DNA from: Haliangium sp050303215
GTDB lineage: Bacteria; Myxococcota_A; Polyangia; Haliangiales; Haliangiaceae
Assembly: GCF_050303215.1 (NCBI RefSeq)
Contig: NZ_JBNLBH010000019.1
Location: 85,097 to 149,096, forward strand
Length of the DNA stretch: 64,000 nucleotides
Direction: 5' to 3'
Both the position numbers and the translations under genes were made by a program. The notes beneath the pieces are model-generated. The model was not told where the DNA came from, ran no database searches, and worked only from the letters and a program-made list of their open reading frames with translations. Every line of letters begins with the position of its first letter. The stretch's first letter is position 1. This document shows, piece after piece, positions 30,336 to 46,518 of the stretch.

Positions 30336-31022
30336 TCACTGCCCCGGTTGCGGCGGCGTTGGCTGACCTGGCTGGCCCGGCGGACTCGGCGCGGCCGGCT
30401 GGGTCGAGATGTCGAGGTGGAAGGTCGAGGCCACGAAGCGGGCGACCATCTGTGCGTCCCCGTCCGTGATGTTGGTGTCACTCAGGTGGAGATCTTCCAC
30501 TGACACGATCCGGTCTCCCGAGACCGCGATCCCTTCGCCGTCCTGGGCGGTGGCGAGCGCGCGCGGCCCCAACAGATAAAAGTATCGGACCAGGCTCATG
30601 AAGTCGCCCGCGATCTCGAGCCGCACTGGGACTCGGACGTACACGTCGACCTTCTCGGGCTTGAGCTGTTCCCACTTGCTGATGGTCACCCCGGACTCGC
30701 CGGCGCGCCGTTGCAGGAAGTCGAAGAAGCCCGACATCTCGGGCTGGGTGGGCAGCGCGCGCTGGTTGGCACGAATGCTCTGCTCGAGCTCCTCCATGCG
30801 CTGCAGCAGCCGCTTTTTCTGCTCGAGGTCGCTGTCGAGCTGCCGCTGTTCGCTCAGCAGCGTGCTCTGTCGAGACTCGAGGTAGCTGAGGCGATCGCTG
30901 ATGTCGGTGTAGAAGAACTGCCAATACAGCATGCCGCCGAGCACGAGCGGGATGAGCACCACCCCGAGCTTGTAGCCGGCGGACTTCTTGGCCAGATCGT
31001 CGAAGAAATCGTTGTCAGCCAT
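30336..31022 (-). CDS. pilO: PilO inner-membrane pilus alignment protein
   Basis: 228 residues with a short cytoplasmic N-terminus, one TM helix (LGVVLIPLVLGGMLYWQFFY), a periplasmic coiled coil (SYLESRQSTLLSEQRQLDSD) and the ferredoxin-like PilO domain (VRVPVRLEIAGDFMSLVRYF). The C-terminus is Pro/Gln-rich (PPGQPGQPTPPQPGQ). PilO heterodimerises with PilN and contacts PilP. It starts 1 nt after pilN ends. Confidence 0.93.
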   Translation of the reverse strand: MADNDFFDDLAKKSAGYKLGVVLIPLVLGGMLYWQFFYTDISDRLSYLESRQSTLLSEQRQLDSDLEQKKRLLQRMEELEQSIRANQRALPTQPEMSGFFDFLQRRAGESGVTISKWEQLKPEKVDVYVRVPVRLEIAGDFMSLVRYFYLLGPRALATAQDGEGIAVSGDRIVSVEDLHLSDTNITDGDAQMVARFVASTFHLDISTQPAAPSPPGQPGQPTPPQPGQ

Positions 31023-31023
31023 G

Positions 31024-31662
31024 TCAGTAGGCCGCCTTTCCCACGATCGTGAAGTTGTAGAAGCTGTTGCCGCTGTCCTTGTCGGTGGCCTCGGAGCCGC
31101 CGATGGGGCGCACGTCGTAGAAGTACACCGAGGCGTCGAGCCGGATCGCGAACTGGGTCATGTCGCTGTCGGACTGGGCGGAACCCTCGAGCCGGAAGCT
31201 GCCATCCTTGTCCTCCTTGAAGCTCTTGATCCACAGGTGTGACGGATCCCAGTCGCGCACGAACTCACGCACCCGCCCCTCTTCGATCTGCTTCTGGATC
31301 TCGGCGGTCATGGTCGGCAGCTCATTGGGGGTGAGGATGCGCGACAGCTCGAACAGCATGTGCGCCGGCAGCGATCGGGCCTGGTTGAGGCGCTCGACCA
31401 CCGCCGCCCGAGCCTCGGCGTCGGCGATGGTGCGCTTGAGTTGCTCGTAGCCCTTGAGTTCGTTCTGCTTGTCCAGGTTCTCGCGCTCGAGCGCACCCAC
31501 CGCGCGCTCGAGCTGATCGCGCTGCCCGCCCACGGGCGAGTGCACCAGCACGTAGATGGCCACGAACGCACCGATCCAGACCAGGGCCGCCAGCAGCATG
31601 AAGCGCTGCCCTCGGCCGGCGGTCTTGGGACGACGAAGCGGAGATAGGTTGATCTTGATCAT
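31024..31662 (-). CDS. pilN: PilN inner-membrane pilus alignment protein
   Basis: 212 residues. The cytoplasmic N-terminus MIKINLSPLRRPK is the conserved PilM-binding peptide (INLLP-like). It is followed by one TM helix (FMLLAALVWIGAFVAIYVLV), a periplasmic coiled coil, and a ferredoxin-like domain (FRLEGSAQSDSDMTQFAIRL). It forms the PilMNOP alignment complex with its operon neighbours. Gap to pilM is 18 nt. Confidence 0.94.
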   Translation of the reverse strand: MIKINLSPLRRPKTAGRGQRFMLLAALVWIGAFVAIYVLVHSPVGGQRDQLERAVGALERENLDKQNELKGYEQLKRTIADAEARAAVVERLNQARSLPAHMLFELSRILTPNELPTMTAEIQKQIEEGRVREFVRDWDPSHLWIKSFKEDKDGSFRLEGSAQSDSDMTQFAIRLDASVYFYDVRPIGGSEATDKDSGNSFYNFTIVGKAAY

Positions 31663-31680
31663 GCCCGAGTCCCTTCGTGT

Positions 31681-32727
<1,047 letters not shown>

Positions 32728-32857
32728 GTATCACCCGGAGGAGCGCTGTCCATCAGAGCACTTCCTCTCACTGATACCTACCGTATCCTACATGCCCCGA
32801 CAGTACGCAAGAAATTGGCATCACTTTGATGCGGCAGTACTCGCTCGCTTGATTATG

Positions 32858-34366
<1,509 letters not shown>

Positions 34367-34762
34367 AGAGCTCCCCTCCGGTGCATGAACAGACGTCGAC
34401 GAAGCGATACGGGCACACAAACCATCAAGAGCGTAGCTCGGATGTTCGACCCTGTCATCTTCGCGACGATGGTCACGCGAGCGGGCGCACAGACCGGTGT
34501 CGGGCTCGGTCCCCCGTCGCCTACATATCCGGACGTCATCGCAGAACGCGCGCAGTTCTCCCGGGTCACCCGGCACAACGTCGCTCGCTTGTCAGGGTAG
34601 CGGCGCTCGGACTACTATCTGGCGCAGGCCACGTACCGTCGTTGGAGCGCGTCCAACCGGGCTCGGCCCAGCCTTGGAGGTCGCCCGCCTATCGCGCTAT
34701 GTAGGCGGGGATCTTATCGACTGCTATACCTAGCATTGGAAAACGAGAGTCAGGAGCTCATC
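34367..34762. other. Divergent intergenic region with inverted repeats
   Basis: No convincing gene in these 396 nt between the sigma-54 activator (-) and the VWA lipoprotein (+). It holds a palindrome CCGGGT-C-ACCCGG (34561-34573) and an 8-bp hairpin CCCGCCTA/TAGGCGGG (34684-34691 and 34702-34709) ending 53 nt before the VWA start. Both genes must have their promoters here; no consensus promoter is clear. Confidence 0.5.
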
Positions 34763-36223
<1,461 letters not shown>

Positions 36224-36590
36224 CCTCCCCAAGGCCGCGCGCCTACGCGCTCGCCTCGCGCGCGTGACCTCCGGCCGGCGTTGACGCCGGCCGTCGAGCT
36301 CCGCCCAATGCCCGGGCTGGCCTCACTTCGTGCCAGTCCCGGCGCCCGATGTCCGACGCCTGCGCCCGCGCTTCGAAGTCCTGCGACCAGGAAGCAGCCC
36401 TCGCCACGGACCACGACGCTCGATCAGCCATGTGCCGTCGGATTTACGAGTTTTTCTGAGGAGACACTCCGAAAAAACCGTATCTGTATCCGCTTGGGAT
36501 TCAATTTTTGCGCGTTCGTTGTGGTGAAAAACTCCTCTGACGCCGCAATCTGGTGTACGGTTAATTACGGTTGTCATCCGCGGTGTAAAC
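36224..36590. other. Intergenic region: terminator-like repeat and AT-rich promoter region
   Basis: No gene is seen in these 367 nt. CGGCCGGCGT/ACGCCGGCCG (36272-36281, 36284-36293) is a perfect inverted repeat after the VWA gene. From about 36440 on, base composition turns AT-rich. It includes TTTTTCTGAGGAG-ACA-CTCCGAAAAAA (36451-36477), a near-palindrome with T and A tracts, and the short direct repeat ACGGTTAATTACGGTTG just upstream of the kinase-STAND start. These look like regulatory sequence for that gene. Confidence 0.55.
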
Positions 36591-39716
<3,126 letters not shown>

Positions 39717-39787
39717 GCCTCCTCTGGACGGCGTGATACAGTCCAGCTCGCGGCCGAGCGGCGCTGCTCCCGCCTGGAGCCGACGCT

Positions 39788-40537
39788 ATGGGCTCGCTCG
39801 ACGAATTCGACTGGAAGACCCGCACCTTCCTGCGCCTATATCGCTGGCGTCGGCTCGATCCCGTGCCCTGGACCAGCCTCGCTCGCCCCCTGTCCCAGTG
39901 CCGGGTGGCGCTGGTGAGCTCAGCCGGGCTGGTCGGCCCCGGCCAGCCCGATTTCGATCCCGGCGTCCGCGGCGGTGATTTTTCCTACCGCGTGCTCGAT
40001 CGAGACGTCGATCTCACCCTCCTGCGCGACAGCCACCGCTCGGCCACCTACGACCACGCCCACGTCGAGGCCGACCCCAACGTGGCCTTCCCCCTCGACC
40101 GCCTGCGCGAGCTCGCTGCGCGCGGCACCATCGCCGAGGTGGCCCCGCGTCACCTGTCGTTCATGGGCAGCATCACGGCGCCCGGGCGCCTCATTCGGCG
40201 CACCGCCCCGGCCGCGGCCGAGCTCCTGGCCGCCGACCAAGTCGACGTCGCCCTGCTGATCCCGATATGACCCACCTGCCATCAGACCGTGGGTCTGATC
40301 CAAGCCGAACTCGAGCGCCGGGGCGTGGTCACCGCCTCGGTCTCGATGCTGCGCTCGGTCACCGAGCGCGTCCGCCCCCCCCGCGCCCTGGTGGTGCCCT
40401 TTCCCCACGGCCAGCCGCTCGGCCGGGCCGGGGCCGTCGCCACCCAGCACCGCGTGCTCGCCGCCCTGCTGGCCCTGGTCGAGCACGCCGCCCCGCCTCC
40501 GCCCGTGATCGTCGAATGGCGCGCCGATGTCATATGA
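39788..40537 (+). CDS. GrdB-like reductase family selenoprotein (in-frame UGA)
   Basis: 249-residue protein of the glycine/sarcosine/betaine reductase component B (selenoprotein B) family. The frame runs through TGA 40268-40270, giving LLIPI-U-PTCHQTVGLIQAEL with U161 and C164; UxxCHQT is the redox motif expected in this family. Upstream are family-like stretches DLTLLRDSHRSATYDHAHVE, DPNVAFPLDRLRELAARGTI and APRHLSFMGSI; downstream ALVVPFPHGQPLGRAG completes the domain. ATG 39788 has GGAG upstream. Without UGA readthrough both parts would be fragments. A perfect hairpin follows the UGA (separate entry). It is short relative to clostridial GrdB, and no GrdA/GrdC partner is nearby, so the physiological role is probably a stand-alone oxidoreductase, not amino-acid fermentation. 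Confidence 0.87.
40281..40299 (+). promoter_or_regulatory. Candidate bacterial SECIS hairpin
   Basis: ATCAGACC (40281-40288) pairs perfectly with GGTCTGAT (40292-40299) around a 3-nt loop GTG. The loop begins 22 nt from the U of UGA 40268, with G first. The geometry is almost the same as the hairpin after the UGA at 192-190, which strengthens both as selenocysteine insertion elements. Confidence 0.75.
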
Positions 40538-40565
40538 TCCCTCCGTATCCAGCCCCGAGGTCGCC

Positions 40566-41051
40566 ATGAATCCGGACACCCCCTATCACATCGTCTTCGC
40601 CATCGACTTCTCCGAGATGACCGATGCCGTGATCCAGGCCGCCATCGCGCAGGCCCAGAGACACCGTCGCCCCACCCTCCACGCCGTGTGCGCCCTCGAC
40701 ATCCAGCCCAACCCGCTGGCCCCGCCCGAGACCGCCGACGAGGAGCTCGACGCCATCGAGACCGCCATGCGCGCCCGCGTGGCCGGTGCCTTCGCGGCCG
40801 CCGGCCACGACATCGACGCTCCCGGCGACTGGTCGATCCACCTCCACGCCCGCTCCGGCCGACCGGCCGAGACCATCGCCGCGCTGGCCGAGGAGCTGCG
40901 CGCCGACGTGATCATCCTCGGCCGCCACGGCCGCACCGGGGGCCGCCCCTTCATCCTCGGCTCGGTCCCGATTCGGCTGATGCAGCTCGCCCGCTGCACC
41001 GTGATGGTGGTGCAGCCCAAGAACTACCCACCCGTGGTCACGGGTGACTGA
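40566..41051 (+). CDS. Universal stress protein (UspA family)
   Basis: 161-residue single UspA domain: YHIVFAIDFSEMTDAVIQAA at the N-terminus and the ATP-binding signature VIILGRHGRTGGRPFILGSV (G-2x-G pattern, then GS) before CTVMVVQPKN. Start ATG 40566 has GAGG 5 nt upstream; an in-frame ATG at 40527 overlaps the selenoprotein gene. It starts 28 nt after that gene and is probably co-transcribed, linking it to redox or stress physiology. Confidence 0.9.
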   Translation: MNPDTPYHIVFAIDFSEMTDAVIQAAIAQAQRHRRPTLHAVCALDIQPNPLAPPETADEELDAIETAMRARVAGAFAAAGHDIDAPGDWSIHLHARSGRPAETIAALAEELRADVIILGRHGRTGGRPFILGSVPIRLMQLARCTVMVVQPKNYPPVVTGD

Positions 41052-41063
41052 GCCGACCGCTCG

Positions 41064-42157
<1,094 letters not shown>

Positions 42158-42161
<4 letters not shown>

Positions 42162-42985
42162 GCTGAAGGCTCCTCGTGGGTGGGCGCCGGGCCCGGCTCG
42201 ACGCCCATGGCCTGCCAGATGGCCTCGAGCGCGGCCGCGGCGCCGGCGCGGATACGATACTCGACGATGTCCGAGACTTGGGTCTGGCCGGGGTTGATCT
42301 CGATCGTGGTACGACCGGCGCGGCGCGCCTCGATCACCGGCGCTGCAATATAGGGAAACACGCTGGTGGTACCGACCGAGAACACCATGTCGAAGCCGCG
42401 CGCGAGCTGAGTCTGCAACTCGGCCACGGCGTGGCCCGGCAGCATCTCGCCGAAGAACACTGCGTCGGGCCGAATCAGCGCGTCGCAGCGCGGGCACATC
42501 GGCGGCAGCGCCAGTCCACCGTAGTCCGCGACCTGGTCGCGCCAGTCGCACTTGGTACAAAGGAGCGTACGCAGGCGGCCGTGGATCTCGATGACGTTGC
42601 GCGAGCCGGCCTCGAAGTGGAAGCCGTCGATGTTCTGGGTGAGCACCCATACCCGCTGCAGGTGCCGCTCCAGCGCGGCCATGACCTCGTGAGCGCGATT
42701 GTAGCGGGCACCGCGGCAGGCCTCCTCGATGCGCATGACGTGACGCCAAGCGACCTCGGGCCGCGACTCGAGCATCATGCCTGACAGCGCCACCTCGATG
42801 GGGATGCCCTCCTCGGTGTCTGCGTCGTTGTACAGGCCACCAATGCCGCGGTACGTGGGCAAGCCGGAGTCGGCCGAGACCCCAGCGCCAGTAATGAACA
42901 GGACGCTCTTGGCCCTGGCCAGCCGCGCCGCGACCGCGGCGACGGTGTCCCGGTCGGACTTGGAAAGCTCATTGGGTGTTGACAC
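42158..42985 (-). CDS. Sirtuin (SIR2-family NAD-dependent protein deacylase)
   Basis: 275 residues. NAD-binding GAGVSADSGLPTYRGIGGLY, catalytic region VWVLTQNIDGFHFEAGS with the His in VIEIHGRLRTLLCTKC, zinc ligands CTKC and CPRC, and FFGEMLPGHAV plus VVGT-like FSVGTTSVFPYIAAP. The usual GAGxSxxSGIPxFR has Tyr in place of Phe, as in several bacterial members. Start is GTG 42985. It forms a two-gene unit with the downstream aminotransferase, possibly as a regulator of metabolic enzymes by deacylation. Confidence 0.93.
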
Positions 42986-43158
42986 CCTCGCAGTCTACCG
43001 CAATCGCCGCCGCCGTCAGGTCCGGGGCCCCGCATCATCCTGTCGCGACGGCGGCTGGCTCGTGGATCGCGCCCGCAACCACCGGTCCCAGCCACTGTCA
43101 GGGGTGGCTAGGCCCACCTCGCCCCACCGCGGCGTCACATGAGTATGATGCCGCCACT

Positions 43159-43983
43159 ATGAAGCGACCCAGCGTTCTTTGGTTCCATGCCGGCGTGGCT
43201 GCGCTCTGTCTCGGCTGCACGAGCGCCGCACCGGCTCCCGACACCACCCCTGAGGCGCCTTCGGCGACCGAGGCCAGCGCCGAGCCCGGCGGTGACAGCG
43301 CTACCGCCACCAGCGGCGACGACCTCATCCTCGCCGCCGTGAACGCGCCCCGCGACCCTCGTGACACCGGCCGCGACGAGATCCGCAAACCCGTCGAGTT
43401 GCTGCGCTTCTTCGACGTGGCCGAGGGCATGCGCGTGGCCGATCTGGGCAGCGGCCCGGGATACACCGCCAGCCTGGTGGCCGCCGTGGTCGGGCCCACG
43501 GGCAAGGTCTTCGCCCAGAACCCGGCCGAGTGGAGCCAGTTCTCGTGGCCGGCGTGGGAGGAGCGCAAGGCCAACGGCCGCCTGCCCCAGGTCGAGACCG
43601 TCGAGCGCCCCTTCGACGATCCCCTGCCGCCCGAGGCCAGCAACCTCGACCTGGTGCTCAGCGTGCTCATCTACCACGACGTGGCCTACATGCCCTTCGA
43701 TCGCGACCAGATGAACAAGAAAGTCTTCGCCGCGCTCGTGCCCGGCGGCATCTACGGCGTCGTCGATCACTACGCTGTCGACGGTGCCGGGGTGTCGGTG
43801 GCCGAGTCTCTGCATCGCATCGAGAAGGCCATCGTCATCGCCGAGGTCGAGGCCGCCGGCTTCGAACTGGTCGACGAGGCCGACTTCCTCCGCGACCACG
43901 ACGACGACCGCACCTCCAAGGCCTGGAACAACCCCCAGCCGGTCACCGACCGCTTCGTGCTCAAGTTCCGCAAGCCCGAGTGA
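43159..43983 (+). CDS. SAM-dependent methyltransferase-like lipoprotein
   Basis: 274 residues with a lipoprotein signal (VAALCLGC, lipobox LCLGC) and a low-complexity linker (PDTTPEAPSATEASAEPGG). A Rossmann class I methyltransferase fold follows: GMRVADLGSGPGYTASLVAA (motif I), LDLVLSVLIYHDVAYM, FAALVPGGIYGVVDHYA. Similar exported-looking methyltransferases occur in proteobacteria, although SAM is not expected outside the cytoplasm. Start ATG 43159. Substrate is unknown. Confidence 0.82.
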   Translation: MKRPSVLWFHAGVAALCLGCTSAAPAPDTTPEAPSATEASAEPGGDSATATSGDDLILAAVNAPRDPRDTGRDEIRKPVELLRFFDVAEGMRVADLGSGPGYTASLVAAVVGPTGKVFAQNPAEWSQFSWPAWEERKANGRLPQVETVERPFDDPLPPEASNLDLVLSVLIYHDVAYMPFDRDQMNKKVFAALVPGGIYGVVDHYAVDGAGVSVAESLHRIEKAIVIAEVEAAGFELVDEADFLRDHDDDRTSKAWNNPQPVTDRFVLKFRKPE

Positions 43984-44098
43984 TGTCGGGCGGGTCCGGG
44001 CGGTCGGTGCGGGCTCGAGGCGAGCGCTCGCCGGCCCTCGGACGGCCGTACGGGCTCTCACCTGGGCCGGCGCCCAGCGCGCCCGAGCGGCTCAGGGA

Positions 44099-44809
44099 TC
44101 AGCCGAGGCGGAGGTCTTCCGACTCGAGCACCACTGCCTCGGTCGTGGCGTCCAGGGCTCGCGCCACCAGCGCGCGCGCCAGCACCTGGTTGCTGGTCGA
44201 GCGATAGCGGGCGCGCAGGCGCCGGGCGCCGAGCAACCCGGCCACGGCCAGAAGCCCATCGCTCACCGCTGCGCCCACGCGCTCACCTGGACGGTCCTCG
44301 TCGCGATCGGACCCGGTGATGAACGACGGCCGCGCGATCAGGTACGGCAACCCGCACCCGCGCAGCGCCTCCTCTGCCCGCCACCGCGCCTGCATGTACG
44401 CACCCGACGCGCGCGCGCTCACGCCTGCAGACGACAGGTACACGAAGCGCGGCCCGGCGCCCGTGGCCACCGCTGCGTCCATGAGCAGCTTGGCCAGGCC
44501 GTAGTCGACGCTCTCGTACGATTCCTCGCGGCCCTCGCGCGCGGCCATCCGGCCGCGCTTGCGGGTCGTGCCCAACAGCGCGAACACGTGGCTCGGCACC
44601 AAAGCGCCCAGGCGGGCCTGCATGTCGGCCGGCGTCCACGGGGTGATATCGACCTCGGCCCCGAGGCCACCGAGGCGGTCACGCCACGCCTCCAGCCGGG
44701 GCGAGTCCGGCCGCACATGCGCCACCGCGCGGACGCCGCGCTCGACCAACGCAGCCACTACCTCGCGGCCGGTGTACCCCGTGGCCCCTGCGACGAAGGC
44801 GATGCTCAT
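44099..44809 (-). CDS. NAD(P)-binding Rossmann protein (atypical SDR, NmrA-like)
   Basis: 236-residue extended/atypical short-chain dehydrogenase-like protein. N-terminal nucleotide motif IAFVAGATGYTGREVVAALV, then AKLLMDAAVATGAGPRFVYL-SSAG, and the YxxxR-like GAYMQARWRAEEALR with LPYLIARPSFI. The Ser-Tyr-Lys triad is not intact (Arg for Lys), as in NmrA/HTATIP2-like proteins that bind cofactor without clear catalysis. Start ATG 44809. It is a single gene divergent from the methylase gene. Confidence 0.82.
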   Translation of the reverse strand: MSIAFVAGATGYTGREVVAALVERGVRAVAHVRPDSPRLEAWRDRLGGLGAEVDITPWTPADMQARLGALVPSHVFALLGTTRKRGRMAAREGREESYESVDYGLAKLLMDAAVATGAGPRFVYLSSAGVSARASGAYMQARWRAEEALRGCGLPYLIARPSFITGSDRDEDRPGERVGAAVSDGLLAVAGLLGARRLRARYRSTSNQVLARALVARALDATTEAVVLESEDLRLG

Positions 44810-44919
44810 GACCGCGTAGCCTACGCCACGGCGTGCGGACGCGCGAGCCATCAAAGCGGTATGGTCCGGGCCATGTTCACCTGGGTCGCCCTACCTGGCC
44901 GCGCTCGCCGGAGCACGCG

Positions 44920-46518
44920 GTGATCCGCGACCTCCACCTCTTGGCGACCGCAGCCGCCGAGGCCTGCGCCGCCACCACCGACGCGGCCGAGAAGAAGTCC
45001 TGGGGCCAGTACTTCACCTCGGTCGAGGTAGCCGGGTTCATGGGCTCCCTCGTGGCTGTAGGCGCCGCGACGGCGCCGATCCGAGTGCTCGATCCCGGCG
45101 CGGGCACGGGCATCCTCGGCCTCGCCGCGGCCGCCGCCCTGCTCGCCCGGGGCGCCGAGGCGGTTCGGCTCACCGCGATCGAAGCGCACCCCGGGGCTCG
45201 CGCCCACCTCCACGAGTCGCTCCGGCTCGCCCGCGAGGCCAGCGCGGGCCGGCTCGACGCCAAGGTCATCGGCGCCGACTTCCTCGACCTGGCCCCGCCG
45301 GGCCTCGACGCCTCTCTATCCTCCGAGCCCTTCGACGTGGTGATCGCCAATCCACCCTACTTCAAGCTGAGCCCGCGCGACCGCCGCGGCGGCGACGCGC
45401 CCAACATCTACGCCCGCTTCATGGAGATTTCGGCCGGGCTGCTGCGCGAGCGCGGCCAGCTCTTGTTCATCGTGCCGCGCAGCTTCGCCTCGGGCCGCTA
45501 CTTCGAGCGCTTCCGCCGGGCGTTTCATCGCCGCATGAGCCTGCACCGCGTGCACGTCTTCGAGTCTCGGCGCGACCCGTTCAAGGCCCACGGCGTGCTG
45601 CAAGAGAACATCATCGTCGACTACCGCAAGGCCACGCGCGCCCCGTCGTCGGTCACGATCACTAGCTCGCGCGGCGCTCGTGATCTCGACCGACCGACCA
45701 AAGTCGAGGCCAGCCGGAGGCTGCTCCTGCCCGATCACGCACCCCACGCCGTCCTGCGCCTGCCCACATGCGACGAGGATCTGGCGCTGCTCGCCCGCCT
45801 AGAGCGATGGCGCGATGACCTCGGCAGCTACGGGCTCGCAGTATCCACCGGGCCGGTGGTGCCGTTCCGGGCCACGGACCAGCTCGTGCACACGGCGAGC
45901 GCCGCCACAGCGCCGCTGCTGTGGATGCAGCACGTGCGCGCGGGCCGAGTGACCTGGCCCCTCGGCGCCGGGTTCCGTAAACCCGAGCACATCATGCGCT
46001 CAGCCCCATCCAAGCTCCTGGTCACGAACCGCACCTATGTGCTCCTGCGCCGCATCTCCGCCAAAGAGGACCGGCGTCGGCTCACCGCCGCGGTGCTGCA
46101 CGCAGGCGCCCTGCCCGGCGACGTACTCGGGCTGGAGAACCACCTCAACTTCATCCATCGCCCCGGCGGCGAGATCGACCAAAACGAGGCCACCGCCCTG
46201 GCCGCGCTGCTGAGCTCCTCGCTGTTCGACCGATACATCCGCATGGTGAGCGGAAGCACTCAGATCAACGCCACCGAGCTCCGGACGCTGCCGCTACCGC
46301 CGCGACCGGACGTGATCGAGCTCGGCCGGCAGCTCCTGCGCCGACCCGAGCTCGCCCAGCAGACCCAGCTCGACGAGCTCATGCGAAGCCTGACCGGCGC
46401 CAACACCAATCCCCACGCGACGAGCCCGGGTGCTGCACCGCACGCGCCATCGCAACCGCCCAGAGAGACGGCGCACGCGGCGCGCCGACGCGTCAGCGAT
46501 GCTCATCGAGGCGGATGA
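44920..46518 (+). CDS. Orphan N6-adenine DNA methyltransferase (Eco57I/BsuBI-like)
   Basis: 532 residues. GTG 44920 has GGAG upstream and brings in KKSWGQYFTSVEVAGFMGSL, the N-terminal mark of this methylase group. Motif I is IRVLDPGAGTGILGLAAAAA and motif IV is FDVVIANPPYFKLSPRDR (NPPY), the catalytic signature for adenine N6 methylation. The C-terminal half (about 290-500) resembles a target-recognition region, with VSGSTQINATELRTLPLPPR like type IIG/Eco57I enzymes. No restriction nuclease gene is beside it. Its 3' end overlaps the convergent pup-ligase gene by 26 nt. Confidence 0.85.
   Translation: MIRDLHLLATAAAEACAATTDAAEKKSWGQYFTSVEVAGFMGSLVAVGAATAPIRVLDPGAGTGILGLAAAAALLARGAEAVRLTAIEAHPGARAHLHESLRLAREASAGRLDAKVIGADFLDLAPPGLDASLSSEPFDVVIANPPYFKLSPRDRRGGDAPNIYARFMEISAGLLRERGQLLFIVPRSFASGRYFERFRRAFHRRMSLHRVHVFESRRDPFKAHGVLQENIIVDYRKATRAPSSVTITSSRGARDLDRPTKVEASRRLLLPDHAPHAVLRLPTCDEDLALLARLERWRDDLGSYGLAVSTGPVVPFRATDQLVHTASAATAPLLWMQHVRAGRVTWPLGAGFRKPEHIMRSAPSKLLVTNRTYVLLRRISAKEDRRRLTAAVLHAGALPGDVLGLENHLNFIHRPGGEIDQNEATALAALLSSSLFDRYIRMVSGSTQINATELRTLPLPPRPDVIELGRQLLRRPELAQQTQLDELMRSLTGANTNPHATSPGAAPHAPSQPPRETAHAARRRVSDAHRGG

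Noticed and set aside
32805..32825. Sigma-54-type promoter upstream of pilM (minus strand, ATGCCAATTTCTTGC)
   Set aside because: The -12 TTGC is present but the -24 GG is not; too weak to annotate even though a sigma-54 activator is adjacent.
39788..40270. Pseudogene by nonsense mutation
   Set aside because: The UGA is at a redox-motif position with Cys three residues on, conserved sequence continues, and a SECIS-like hairpin follows; a second gene in the window shows the same layout.
40289..40537. Separate small gene starting at ATG/GTG after the UGA
   Set aside because: It is in the same frame as 39788-40270, begins inside the conserved CHQTVGL motif and has no ribosome site; it is the C-terminal half of the selenoprotein.
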